A model generated the notes under the pieces. It worked only from the letters and a program-made list of their open reading frames with translations, was not told where the DNA came from and made no database searches. From the NCBI GenBank assembly GCA_024276305.1, contig JAJRXK010000058.1, positions 62,001 through 126,000 of the forward strand: a DNA stretch of 64,000 nt, given 5' to 3'. The translations under genes were made by a program, and so were the position numbers. Shown here piece by piece: positions 7,858-16,768 of this stretch. Source of the stretch: Candidatus Krumholzibacteriota bacterium (lineage in GTDB: Bacteria; Krumholzibacteriota; Krumholzibacteriia; JAJRXK01). Every line of letters starts with the position of its first letter. The first letter of the stretch is position 1.

Positions 7858-10434
7858 TCAGTCCAGATCGACCAACAGCGATCCAAGCCCCATCGGCGGC
7901 ATCAGGGTCATGGGCTGGCCCGGCCTCGATCCCATCTGCTGCAGGTAGATCCGCTCGAGAACCGACAATTTCGACAGGAAGTCCGGAGAGAATCCCAACG
8001 ATACCATGGCATCTGCCGCAATCGGCGCAGGGGTGCCGTCCACTGCAATCACTCGGCTGTCGGCAGATCCCAAGAGATCGATCCTCGACCCGAAGATCTT
8101 GGGCTGCAACAGAGAAGACGGCAGCGGAGACAAACTCGGTCCGGTCACCAATTGCACCCGTTCCCACGGCGCCAATCCCGCGGCTTCTTTCGCGCGCAGC
8201 AATGCCTGCCACAATCCTCCGATCTCGTCGACGAGTCCGTGATCCTTGCCGGCCCGACCTCCGTAGATTCGGCCCTGAGCCACCGCCTCGACCTCTTCCA
8301 CACTCATGGATCGACCCTCCGCAACCTTGGCCACGAAATCGTCATAGAGATCACGAATGACTTCCTCGACTCGTGCCCGTTCGGCCTCGGTCGAGGGTCG
8401 GTGGGGGACCTGGAATCCCAACAGGGGAACGGTGGGGCCGGATTCGAGATCTGCACTCCGGCCGATCTGCACGTGGTCGTAGTCCATCCCTACCTTCTCG
8501 CCGATTCCGTCATCGTAGAGATGACCACTGATCACACCGATCGATCCGGTGACGGTCAGGGGAGAGGCCAGAATCTGCTGTCCGTACATCGAGATCCAAT
8601 AACCTCCGGATCCCGCCACCTGTCCTTGACTGACGATCACCGGCTTCACCGCTGCCGTTTCTCGGAGCTCTCGCGCCACCAGATCGCTGGGGAGCGGATC
8701 GCCACCGGGAGAGTCCGCCCGTAGGACCACCGCTTTCACCCGAGGGTCCTCGCGCATCTTGCGAATCAACTTCGACAGGCGTCGGCCCTCGATCCCCGAG
8801 TCCATCTCCGTAGGACCGATGGCGTAGAGCAGAGCAATGCGAGGGACCTCGCCCCATGCCTCCACCGCCCAGGTCTCGTCGCCGAAGAGCCGACCCAGGG
8901 CCGCAACGTGGTGATCCGACCCCGGGCGCGCCACTGCGTCCACAGCCGATCGATTCAACTCGTGGATGTCACCCACGGTGTCGATGAGACCGAGCTCCTC
9001 GGCTTCCGAGGGAAGGATCATTCCCTTGGCATCGACAAGCCCTTCGAAGTCCTCCCTCGAGATCCCCCGCGCGAGAACGATGTCCTCGACCATGGTGTCG
9101 TAGAATTCGTGCAAGAGCTCGGACCACTGCTCTCGATCTGCGTCGGAGAAGGAAGTGCGGGAGAAGGACTCGACCGCGCTCTTGTACTTGAAGAAGCGCC
9201 ATTCCTCGAATCCCAACCCCAACTTCGACAGGGCATTCTTGTAGTAGGTGCGCCCGAAGTTGATGCCCCGGAGGTCGAGTTGTCCGAGCGGATCCATCCA
9301 CAATTCATCGGCCACACTGGCCAACATATAGCCCGGCAATCCCAAGCGATCGAAGTAGATCACCACCGTCTTTCCCTGCTCTCTCAAGCCTGCGAGCTGC
9401 GATCGGAGTTCCCAGAGATTCGCCGCGGAAGCCTGAAATCCCGAGAGATTCACCACCACCCGGCTCACCCGGGGATCGGACGCCCACTCGTCGATCTGTT
9501 GGAGGAGGGAAAGGAATCGAGGTCGATCGTCGAACCACCGATGGGAGCGATAACTCAACCGGCCCCGGAAGTCGGCTTGTCGCTGACGGGGTCCGATTCC
9601 CAGAGCCCGCAGAAGATCGGATCCGTCCGCCACTTCGAGCGAGGCGGTGGTCGCGATGCGCTTCGCATCGTTGTCCATTCGGTAGCGCATCCCCGGGCGA
9701 AGCTTCGAGAGGCCCAGGTCCAGGCGGAACCCGAAGGCACCGTCATCGGTTCCGCGCAACGCCACCGTCACTCCAGGATAGACCTGGGCCTGGACTCCAT
9801 AGCCCCATTGGAGATCTCGATAGTCATAGTTCTTCTCGTGAGCCAGAACGTCCGCGAACAAGGTCCACCGTGGTCCGAAGGGACGAAGCCCCAGGTCGGC
9901 CTGGGTGACGTGACGCTCTACTGCAAAGTCGTAGATATCCGTGGTTCCCACCGATAGCCAAGGAAGACGGTAGATCCAACCTGCGGTCACCCGTTGGCTG
10001 TCGCCGAAGACATCGTCGGCGCCCTTGACCCAGGAATAGGAAAGGGCGGTGGCGCTGTGCTTCGTTCCAAAACCAAGGCCCACGGTGTAGTCGTACCAAT
10101 CCGCATTTCCGCGGGCCAAACGCCGGACCCCAAAACCCAGATTGCGTAGGGAGATCACTCCCCGGAAATCCTGGAGATCTCCATCGCGGGCTCGATCGTC
10201 GATGGCCAGATAGAGGCCCCCGTGATCTTGGATGCGCCAAGCGGCGGGATTGACCAGCCCCGCGGCCACACTCGAAGAGCTTCCCGGGCTTTCCACCAGC
10301 CTCGCGATCTCGTCGCGGTAGAAGTCCAGAACGGAAAACGCCTCCGCTCGAGCCTCGGTCACGCAATGGGCCCACCAACAACCGGCGACCAACGCCATTG
10401 GGGCCCAAATTCGGATTCCTCGTCGATCGATCAT
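7858..10434 (-). CDS. sppA: SppA-type S49 signal peptide peptidase with extra N-terminal beta-rich domain
   Basis: A protein of 858 residues; E. coli SppA has 618. After a signal peptide (ending near TEARA, residue 30), residues of about 35-285 do not look like SppA. They have alternating strands and aromatic-rich stretches such as YTVGLGFGTKHSATALSYSW, suggesting a beta-barrel-like region. The tandem S49 halves follow. The first contributes the general base lysine (Lys418 in FFKYKSAVE, equivalent to E. coli Lys209) and the second the nucleophile serine (Ser609 in GQVAGSGGYWIS, equivalent to Ser409), so the Ser-Lys dyad is intact. SppA digests cleaved signal peptides and other membrane-associated peptides. 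The gene is divergent from the TlpA-like gene. Confidence 0.85.
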   Translation of the reverse strand: MIDRRGIRIWAPMALVAGCWWAHCVTEARAEAFSVLDFYRDEIARLVESPGSSSSVAAGLVNPAAWRIQDHGGLYLAIDDRARDGDLQDFRGVISLRNLGFGVRRLARGNADWYDYTVGLGFGTKHSATALSYSWVKGADDVFGDSQRVTAGWIYRLPWLSVGTTDIYDFAVERHVTQADLGLRPFGPRWTLFADVLAHEKNYDYRDLQWGYGVQAQVYPGVTVALRGTDDGAFGFRLDLGLSKLRPGMRYRMDNDAKRIATTASLEVADGSDLLRALGIGPRQRQADFRGRLSYRSHRWFDDRPRFLSLLQQIDEWASDPRVSRVVVNLSGFQASAANLWELRSQLAGLREQGKTVVIYFDRLGLPGYMLASVADELWMDPLGQLDLRGINFGRTYYKNALSKLGLGFEEWRFFKYKSAVESFSRTSFSDADREQWSELLHEFYDTMVEDIVLARGISREDFEGLVDAKGMILPSEAEELGLIDTVGDIHELNRSAVDAVARPGSDHHVAALGRLFGDETWAVEAWGEVPRIALLYAIGPTEMDSGIEGRRLSKLIRKMREDPRVKAVVLRADSPGGDPLPSDLVARELRETAAVKPVIVSQGQVAGSGGYWISMYGQQILASPLTVTGSIGVISGHLYDDGIGEKVGMDYDHVQIGRSADLESGPTVPLLGFQVPHRPSTEAERARVEEVIRDLYDDFVAKVAEGRSMSVEEVEAVAQGRIYGGRAGKDHGLVDEIGGLWQALLRAKEAAGLAPWERVQLVTGPSLSPLPSSLLQPKIFGSRIDLLGSADSRVIAVDGTPAPIAADAMVSLGFSPDFLSKLSVLERIYLQQMGSRPGQPMTLMPPMGLGSLLVDLD

Positions 10435-10631
10435 GGGTTCTCCTCACGGGTAGAAGCTGCGGCGGGAGCAGTCTACCATTCCACCCCAGCGTCACAGCAA
10501 TGTGAAACCTCCGACTTCCAGTTGCCAACAGGTCCACCCCCAGCGATTTCTTGGTAGAATCTGGGGAGCGAAGCCCTCCGGCTCTCGCGCAGTCGAAGAT
10601 CGGTGGTACCCACCCGGGTGGAGGAGTCGAG

Positions 10632-11183
10632 ATGTCTGGACGAGTGTTTTCCCTGGCCATCGCGGTGATGATCGCGGTCGCTGGACTGCAGCTCCCGCCC
10701 GCCTCGGCCGGAGAATCCGGCGACCCTGCCATCTACGTAGAAGACTTCACTCTTCCCACCCACGACGGAGGCAAGGTGCGGTTGCGCGATGCACTGAAGA
10801 AGGGTCCGGTGATCCTGGATTTCTGGGCGACGTGGTGCACTCCCTGTCGCCTGGCCATGCCCATCTACGCAGAGCTGGCCGAGCGCTTCGCGGACCAGGG
10901 CTTGCAGTTCCTGCCGGTGAGCCTCGACACCAAGAAGGCCCAGAAGAAGATCGCGCCCCTGTTCGCGAAAGAGGGCTGGAACTTCGCATCGCTCCTGGAT
11001 CCGAAGCAGAAGGTCGCTTCGAAGCTCCACGTAATGAGTTTGCCCACCATGTTCCTCGTCGATCGGGAGGGCCGCGTGGTGGCCAAGCACGTGGGCTTCC
11101 GTCCCACCATGAAAGCCACCCTGGAAAAAGAGATCGAGGCCCTTTTCGGGTCCGAGCCCTCCTCCGAGCCCACCGGTCGCTGA
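10632..11183 (+). CDS. TlpA/ResA-like periplasmic thiol-disulfide oxidoreductase
   Basis: A protein of 183 residues. The start at ATG 10632 follows a GGAGGAG-containing ribosome site and gives a signal peptide ending at PPASAGE. The thioredoxin fold carries the redox motif WCTPC (Cys69, Cys72) within ILDFWATWCTPC, then LKFLPVSLDTKK-like and SLPTMFLVDREGRVV, with the cis-Pro in SLPT. Such proteins reduce or oxidise disulfides in the periplasm, often for cytochrome c maturation, but no ccm or ccs gene is nearby to define a partner. Upstream it is divergent from sppA; downstream lies the BlaI/M56 pair. Confidence 0.85.
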   Translation: MSGRVFSLAIAVMIAVAGLQLPPASAGESGDPAIYVEDFTLPTHDGGKVRLRDALKKGPVILDFWATWCTPCRLAMPIYAELAERFADQGLQFLPVSLDTKKAQKKIAPLFAKEGWNFASLLDPKQKVASKLHVMSLPTMFLVDREGRVVAKHVGFRPTMKATLEKEIEALFGSEPSSEPTGR

Positions 11184-11265
11184 AGCGATCGGGACCCGCC
11201 CCGACAAATCTTTTTGATCCTCCGGAAACCTTTCCCGGGGCGGTGCGTAGGTGCTAAGAATTCAG

Positions 11266-11287
11266 CAGCTGCGGAGCCTCGCAGCTG
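11266..11287. promoter_or_regulatory. Inverted repeat upstream of the BlaI-family gene (candidate operator)
   Basis: CAGCTGCG (11266-11273) and CGCAGCTG (11280-11287) form a perfect dyad with a 6-base centre, ending 30 bases before the GTG start of the BlaI-like repressor. BlaI/MecI dimers bind such dyads in their own promoters, although the classical core is TACA/TGTA. The match here is by symmetry and position only. Confidence 0.45.
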
Positions 11288-11317
11288 TGATCCGGGAACT
11301 GCCGAGGGGAGAAATTC

Positions 11318-11707
11318 GTGGCGAAGCCTGCACGGCCGGAATTGAGCCGGCGAGAACGTGAGATCCTCGAAATCCTCTATCGCCTCGAATCGGCCTCGGC
11401 CGCCGATGTCCAGAAGGCCATGGCGGACCCGCCCAGCTATTCTGCGGTTCGAGCCCACCTTCGAATCCTCGAAGAAAAAGGCCACGTCCGTCACCGCAGC
11501 CAGGGCCAACGCTACATCTTCTCTCCCACTCTTTCCCGGGAGAAGGCCCGGCGCAATGCCCTGCGGGGGCTGTTGAAGAACTTTTTCTCCGGTTCGAAAG
11601 AAGAAGTCGTCGCGACTCTGCTCGACATGGGAACCGAAGGAGTCAGCGACGCCGAGCTGGAGCGCATCGCCGAACTCATCGATCAGGCTCGGGAGGAAGG
11701 CCGATGA
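11318..11707 (+). CDS. BlaI/MecI/CopY-family winged-helix repressor
   Basis: A protein of 129 residues starting at GTG 11318. The winged helix is in the first 70 residues (ELSRREREILEILYRLESAS, VQKAMADPPSYSAVRAHLRI, LEEKGHVRHRSQGQRYIFSP). The C-terminal helices for dimerisation follow (ALRGLLKNFFSGSKEEVVAT). Family members repress their own operon until cleaved after a signal from a BlaR-type membrane protease. The stop overlaps the ATG of the M56 protease gene (ATGA), the standard arrangement for this regulatory pair. The inducer is unknown and no beta-lactamase gene lies here. Confidence 0.9.
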   Translation: MAKPARPELSRREREILEILYRLESASAADVQKAMADPPSYSAVRAHLRILEEKGHVRHRSQGQRYIFSPTLSREKARRNALRGLLKNFFSGSKEEVVATLLDMGTEGVSDAELERIAELIDQAREEGR

Positions 11708-13728
11708 ACTTCCAACCGCTCTTCGACCCCTCCGAAGTCGAGTCCATCTCCACCGCGTGGGCCAATGCGATGATCGCCTGGAGCCTGAAGTCCTTCGTGC
11801 TTCTCCTCTTCGCCTCGTCGGCGGCCTGGCTCCTCCGACGACGAGCGGCGGCCACTCGGCATCTGGTCTGGACTTCGGCCATCGGAGCCATGATCCTTCT
11901 TCCGCTGAGCTCCGCATGGGTGCCGGAGGTCGGAACCCTTCCCCTGCGCGCACTCCGCACCCCACCGGCGGAGCAGAGCCGGCCTCCCGAAGGTCTCATT
12001 CTCGTGGCGCGAGCCGACTTTCCGCAGACCGCGACGCCACCTCCGATTCTCCATACCCTGAAACTGACCCCGATGCCTCCGGCGAGTCCGCCGTCGACGG
12101 CTTCCCTGCCCGCGCTGCTTCCTCGGCCGGGAAGCTGGTCCATCCGGACCTGGGCCCTGTTCCTCTGGGAACTGGGAGCCCTGCTGGTGATGGCTTGGCT
12201 CGGCGTGGGCACCTTCCGGGTGTGGAGGTTGGGCCGGCGCTGCACTCTCCGTCGCGATCCCCTCTGGGAGAGGGCCGCCGCCGATGCCGCCCACGCCCTG
12301 GGTCTGCGCCGAGTCCCCGCCTTGGCGTGGACTTCGGAGTCCCTGACCCCGATGACCATGGGATGGTGGCGCGGGTGCGTGGTGCTTCCACCCTCCGCGC
12401 GGGAGTGGAGCCCCAACCACCGGCATGAAGTGCTGCTGCACGAATTCGCACACGTCCAGCGGCGAGACGTCCTCTCGCAGAGCATGGCCCAGCTGGCCTG
12501 TGCATTGATGTGGTTCCATCCGATGCCGTGGATCGCGGCCGGAAGGATGCGTCTGGAGAGGGAGCGGGCATGCGATGATCGAGTCCTCATGGCGGGTTCG
12601 AAGGCCTCGACCTATGCCAGCCATCTCCTGGAGATGGCACGCTCCCTCCGCTTCGAATCGTCGCTCTCCGCGGCCACGGTCGCCATGGCCCGACGCTCCC
12701 ATCTGGGAGAGCGCATGGATTCGATCCTCGATCGCCGGCCCCGGGGTCGACGCATGGGCCTCGCCGCACGGATCGCGGTGTTGGTGACCACCTTGTTGGT
12801 CGCCCTTCCCTTGTCGGCGATGCGTCCCGCTCCGGCGGTGTCGGAGGATCCCTCCGACGCCGAGAGAAAGGATCGACCCGAGCGCGTCCGATGGAACGAC
12901 GAGCGCTTCCGTACGCGCGACGATCGGGAGGAGTGGAGAGTCGAAGCCGATGGCGTCGTGGACTTCGCTCCTGACGAGAGCCAGATCCTCTGGATGGAAG
13001 AGGGTGCCCGCTTCGAACTGGAGTGGATCGACCTCCAGAACGGAGATCGGCGGCGAGTGGTCTTCGACGGAAAGGGCGACGAAGGATTCGACGTGCACTA
13101 CAGCGTGGGGCCACAGACCCTTCCCTTCGACCCCCAGGCTCAGCAGTGGTTCGACCAGGCCCTCCGGACCACCTTCGACCGCAGCGGAGTCCTCGCGGAC
13201 CGGCGGGCCCTCCGCTGGCTGGAAGAGGGGGGAGTGGACGCGGTCGCCCAGCATCTGAGACAACTCGAATCCAGCTGGACCTTGGGACTCTATATCAGTG
13301 CCCTGATGCCGCGGCTGAAGGATCCTCAGGACCGTCAGATCATCGTGGCCGCGGCCCTCGACGGACTGTCCACCGACTTCGAAAGAGCTCGCATTCTCCA
13401 GCTCGTGCGGCCGGAATTCCTCGGCGACGATTCCTCTGCGGGGCTGTGGCTCGGCTGGATCGGCAATCTGGATCAGGACTTCGCCATCACCCAGAGCATC
13501 AGCGGAATCGGACGAGACCAGCTCTCATCGAATGCCCTTCACCTGGCGCTGCAGACCGGAGAGAGGATGGAGAGTGACTTCCTCAAGACCCAATTCCTTT
13601 TCGAACTCATTCCCCAAGTCGCCGGAGACCCCGAGTTGGAAGAGGCCTTCTACCGAGTTGCCGACGAGATCGAAAGCGAGGCTCAGTACGACGAACTGAT
13701 GCGGATCCTGCACGCAGCCCAACCTTGA
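11704..13728 (+). CDS. BlaR1/MecR1-like M56 family membrane metalloprotease
   Basis: A protein of 674 residues. The N-terminal third has membrane helices (SLKSFVLLLFASSAAWLL, TSAIGAMILLPLSSAW, and WALFLWELGALLVMAWLGVG near 150-169). The zinc protease site is HEFAH at residues 246-250, with the downstream family motif ERACDD at 287-292. A hydrophobic helix near 355-375 leads to a long, charged, probably extracytoplasmic C-terminal region of about 300 residues. That region lacks the penicillin-binding sensor domain of BlaR1, so the signal is something else. It is coupled to the repressor by ATGA. By analogy it would sense an envelope signal and inactivate the repressor by proteolysis. Confidence 0.85.
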   Translation: MNFQPLFDPSEVESISTAWANAMIAWSLKSFVLLLFASSAAWLLRRRAAATRHLVWTSAIGAMILLPLSSAWVPEVGTLPLRALRTPPAEQSRPPEGLILVARADFPQTATPPPILHTLKLTPMPPASPPSTASLPALLPRPGSWSIRTWALFLWELGALLVMAWLGVGTFRVWRLGRRCTLRRDPLWERAAADAAHALGLRRVPALAWTSESLTPMTMGWWRGCVVLPPSAREWSPNHRHEVLLHEFAHVQRRDVLSQSMAQLACALMWFHPMPWIAAGRMRLERERACDDRVLMAGSKASTYASHLLEMARSLRFESSLSAATVAMARRSHLGERMDSILDRRPRGRRMGLAARIAVLVTTLLVALPLSAMRPAPAVSEDPSDAERKDRPERVRWNDERFRTRDDREEWRVEADGVVDFAPDESQILWMEEGARFELEWIDLQNGDRRRVVFDGKGDEGFDVHYSVGPQTLPFDPQAQQWFDQALRTTFDRSGVLADRRALRWLEEGGVDAVAQHLRQLESSWTLGLYISALMPRLKDPQDRQIIVAAALDGLSTDFERARILQLVRPEFLGDDSSAGLWLGWIGNLDQDFAITQSISGIGRDQLSSNALHLALQTGERMESDFLKTQFLFELIPQVAGDPELEEAFYRVADEIESEAQYDELMRILHAAQP

Positions 13729-13839
13729 GCTGGACATCGACCTTGGACCCGGATTTCGGGAACTCCCTTGCTCCCGGAGCCTACGACCCCAAGAATGGAG
13801 GCCACTCCGTCGGTCTCCTTCTCGAACCCGGGACCTGCG

Positions 13840-14541
13840 ATGCACATCTTGGTCATCGAAGACGAACCAAGTCTGCGCGATGGACTCCACGACCTTCTCT
13901 CGGGGAGAGGACACGAGGTGGAGAGCTGCGCTCGGGCCGAAGAGGCCTGGGAACGCCTCGAGTCATCGCAGCGGGGCCTCTGCCCCCCTTTCGACCTCCT
14001 GCTACTCGATTGGATGCTTCCCGGCATGAGCGGGCGAGAGCTCTGCCGACAGATTCGCGCCGCGAACATCGAAGTGGGCATTCTGATGCTCACCGCCCGC
14101 GCGAGCGAGACCGACAAGGTGGCCGGGCTCCGGGAAGGTGCCGACGACTATCTGACCAAGCCCTTCGGGGTGCAGGAGCTCCTGGCCAGAATCGCCGCCT
14201 TGGGTCGTCGCTTGCCCCAACTCTCTCGAGGACTCCGCCTCGAATCGGACGGCTGCCACCTCGACCTCGGACGCTGCCTTGCCATCCGGGACGGTCAGGA
14301 GCAGCCCTTGACTTCGCGCGAGTCGGCGATCCTCCGCCTGCTGTGGCAACACCGTGACCGGGCGGTGGGCCGCGACGAGCTGCTCGAGAAAGTGTGGAAC
14401 GCCCCCGGAGATCTTCGGACCCGGACCGTGGATGTGACGGTGGCCAAGCTGCGGCAGAAGATCGAGCGCGACTGCAAGTGCCCCACCATCGTACAGACGG
14501 TCAAGGGAGTGGGATACGCCTGGGGAAGGCCCGAAGGATGA
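13840..14541 (+). CDS. OmpR/PhoB-family response regulator
   Basis: A protein of 233 residues from ATG 13840 (MHILVIEDEPSLRDGL). The receiver domain has the acidic pair at residues 8-9, the phosphoacceptor Asp57 in LLLLDWMLPG, and Lys in the ADDYLTKPF motif. The winged-helix output domain at the C-terminus (LTSRESAILRLLWQHRDRAV, TRTVDVTVAKLRQKIE, IVQTVKGVGYAW) is the classical PhoB type that binds direct repeats in promoters. Its stop overlaps the ATG of the following histidine kinase gene. Target genes are unknown; the nearby M56 pair and the secreted protein at 16244 are candidates by position only. Confidence 0.93.
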   Translation: MHILVIEDEPSLRDGLHDLLSGRGHEVESCARAEEAWERLESSQRGLCPPFDLLLLDWMLPGMSGRELCRQIRAANIEVGILMLTARASETDKVAGLREGADDYLTKPFGVQELLARIAALGRRLPQLSRGLRLESDGCHLDLGRCLAIRDGQEQPLTSRESAILRLLWQHRDRAVGRDELLEKVWNAPGDLRTRTVDVTVAKLRQKIERDCKCPTIVQTVKGVGYAWGRPEG

Positions 14542-16178
14542 GGCAGCTCTCCCGCGGATTCTGGCTGATCGCGCTCCTGGTCACGGTCGCGATCACCGCT
14601 CCCTGCGTGGCCTGGTACGTCGCGGGCAGTCGGGCCGTCGACCAACAGAGCGACCAATTGCGGGAGGTGGTGAGAGATCGTGGCCAACAGATCGCCCTCG
14701 GTCTGGCTGAACGCCTGAGAGGGCGCCTCGAGGCCATGGCCGACGCCGAATCCCTGCGGCCCTTCTACTACTTCCAGAGCAGCTACCACGATCCCACTTC
14801 GAGCTGCGAGTGCGACAGCCGGTCTCCCTCGCCACTCGCAGTGGGCCCCACCGACCCCTTCATCTCCGGCTACTTCCAGATCGATGCCGACCGTCACCTG
14901 ACCCTTCCTCTCGCTCCTCAGGACCATCCCACCCCAGAACAGCAAGCCCTCCAACGCGAACTCCAGGCCGCCGTCGACGAGTGCATCCGCGCGGTGGAAC
15001 TCATCACCCCCACTTCGGCGACCTCTCGCCCCCAGGGGTGGTCACCCTCCGCGGCCAGCGGCTCGGGGCGGGTGGATGCCCTGGCCCTGGACCCCTTGCT
15101 TCGGGTCGATCCCTTCCAGTGGCACGGCATTCCTCTGGCCAGCGGTCCGGCTCTCATCGCCCTGCGCCGGGTCGAAGGCAGCCGCGAACAGCTGCTCCAG
15201 GGCTTCGTGCTTTCGCGCCGGGCGGTGCAGGAGTGGTTGGATGCGGCGGAATGGCCCTCGCAGTTGAGCCCGGTTCGCAGCGACGCTTCTCCGGCGGAGA
15301 CGGTGGCCGCGTCAGTCCCTCTCGAATGCACTCAGTGGGAAATCGTGGTTCGAGTCGACGATGGCCTGCGAGAGGCCGAGACCCGAGCGGCCCAGCTCCG
15401 AGCGGGCTTCCTCCGCAACTTCGGTCTGGGATCGATCGCAGCCTGGATCACCGCCCTCGCGCTCCTCTCGGTCCTGGCCTGGAGAGAGAAGAGTGAACGG
15501 CAGCGTTCCCGATTCGCGGCCGCCGCTGCTCACGAACTGCGCACTCCCCTCACCGGCCTGCGGCTCTACGCCGAGATGCTCTCCGATCCCTCGCTCTCTT
15601 CCCAACAGCGTCAGAAATACGCGGCGCAGATCGCGGGAGAAGCGCAGCGCCTGGGTCGAGTGGTGTCCAATGTTCTCGAATTCACGCAGCTCGAACACCG
15701 GGGCGTCACCCTCGACCTCCAACCCATCGACCTGGGAACGGAGGTCGCTCGGATCCTCGACGAAGTGCGCGGTCCACTCCGCAGCGCGGGGGCAGAGATC
15801 GTCGCACCGTCGGACTGTCCCGAGTCCCCCTGCGCCGCGGACCCCTCGGCCCTCGGCCAGATCCTGCGCAATCTGATCGACAACGCGGAGAAGTACTCCC
15901 GGATGAGCGAAGATCGGCGCATTCACGTCGAACTCTCGACCACCGACGACGAAAGCCGGGTGGAGGTCCGCGATCACGGTCCGGGCATCGATCCCCAGAT
16001 CGGCGATCGCATCTTCCGCCCCTTCCAGCGCGGCCAGAACCCGACCCAGCCCTCCGGACTGGGCCTGGGACTCATGGTGGCCACTCACCTGGCGCAGGCC
16101 CAAGGGGCCGAATTGCGGTGGACCAACGAAGCGACCGGGGGGGCTCGCTTCTCTCTCGTCTATCCGAAGCCGACTTGA
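14538..16178 (+). CDS. Sensor histidine kinase (HisKA/HATPase), partner of the upstream regulator
   Basis: A protein of 546 residues starting at ATG 14538 within the ATGA overlap. The N-terminal helix (FWLIALLVTVAITAPCVAWY) and a second helix near residues 290-315 flank a periplasmic sensor region of about 260 residues, with a pair of cysteines in SSCECDS. The kinase core has the phosphoacceptor His332 in AAAHELRTPLTG, the N box LRNLIDNAEKYS, the G1 box DHGPGID and the G2 box GLGLGLM. No PAS or HAMP domain is obvious. It forms a standard two-component pair with the OmpR-type regulator. Confidence 0.92.
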   Translation: MRQLSRGFWLIALLVTVAITAPCVAWYVAGSRAVDQQSDQLREVVRDRGQQIALGLAERLRGRLEAMADAESLRPFYYFQSSYHDPTSSCECDSRSPSPLAVGPTDPFISGYFQIDADRHLTLPLAPQDHPTPEQQALQRELQAAVDECIRAVELITPTSATSRPQGWSPSAASGSGRVDALALDPLLRVDPFQWHGIPLASGPALIALRRVEGSREQLLQGFVLSRRAVQEWLDAAEWPSQLSPVRSDASPAETVAASVPLECTQWEIVVRVDDGLREAETRAAQLRAGFLRNFGLGSIAAWITALALLSVLAWREKSERQRSRFAAAAAHELRTPLTGLRLYAEMLSDPSLSSQQRQKYAAQIAGEAQRLGRVVSNVLEFTQLEHRGVTLDLQPIDLGTEVARILDEVRGPLRSAGAEIVAPSDCPESPCAADPSALGQILRNLIDNAEKYSRMSEDRRIHVELSTTDDESRVEVRDHGPGIDPQIGDRIFRPFQRGQNPTQPSGLGLGLMVATHLAQAQGAELRWTNEATGGARFSLVYPKPT

Positions 16179-16243
16179 TTCTCCGCGCCGGAGGGCGCAT
16201 CCTCGACGCTGGATGGAAAGTCTCCCGACAGCGAAGGGTCAAC

Positions 16244-16768
16244 GTGAGGATCACGGTGTATGACTTCTCTCCCCGGAGTCTGGGATGGTCGTTCTGCGGT
16301 CTGAGCCTCCTTCTGATCGTCTCGATCTGCTCGGCCACCGAGATCCAATTGATCGTGGACCGTCCCGTCGACTTGTCTCCGAGCAGCTCGACCTCCCCCG
16401 TCACTTTGCGCTTCACCGCCACCGCCACCGATAGCTGCTCCACCACCGGCACCTGTCGCACGCGGAGTGCCGTCGCCCTCCAGATTGCGCCATGTCCTCC
16501 CAATGCCACTTCCTGTGTGGGAAGCTACGCCATCTACTTTCAGAATCGGGATTCTGTATCGAACTTCACGCCCATGCGCTTCGAACTCGTGGCCGGCACC
16601 GTCTATACCGTCACCGGCGAATGGACCCTCGAACAATGGCTCGACTCGGGTGGCGCTTGCACACAGCTCCGCTGCAACCACACTCAGTCCTTCTCACGGA
16701 CCTTCGCGATCGCCGATCTGGTGGGGACTCACCGCAGCAGCTGGACCGCGATCAAGGCGAAGTGGTAG
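16244..16768 (+). CDS. Small secreted Cys-containing hypothetical protein
   Basis: A protein of about 174 residues from GTG 16244, which has GAAGGG 6 bases upstream. The N-terminus carries a signal sequence (SFCGLSLLLIVSICSATEI). The mature part holds six further cysteines in short pairs (DSCSTTGTC, PCPPNATSC, GACTQLRC), which suggests disulfides in the periplasm or outside. I do not recognise the family. It lies 65 bases after the histidine kinase and may belong to that operon. Its last 75 bases overlap, on the opposite strand, the 3' end of the agmatinase-like gene. Confidence 0.6.
   Translation: MRITVYDFSPRSLGWSFCGLSLLLIVSICSATEIQLIVDRPVDLSPSSSTSPVTLRFTATATDSCSTTGTCRTRSAVALQIAPCPPNATSCVGSYAIYFQNRDSVSNFTPMRFELVAGTVYTVTGEWTLEQWLDSGGACTQLRCNHTQSFSRTFAIADLVGTHRSSWTAIKAKW

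Noticed and set aside
10555..10560. TAGAAT box upstream of the TlpA-like gene, with similar boxes near 30183 and 32506
   Set aside because: None has a recognisable -35 element at 16-18 bases, so the recurrence may be chance.
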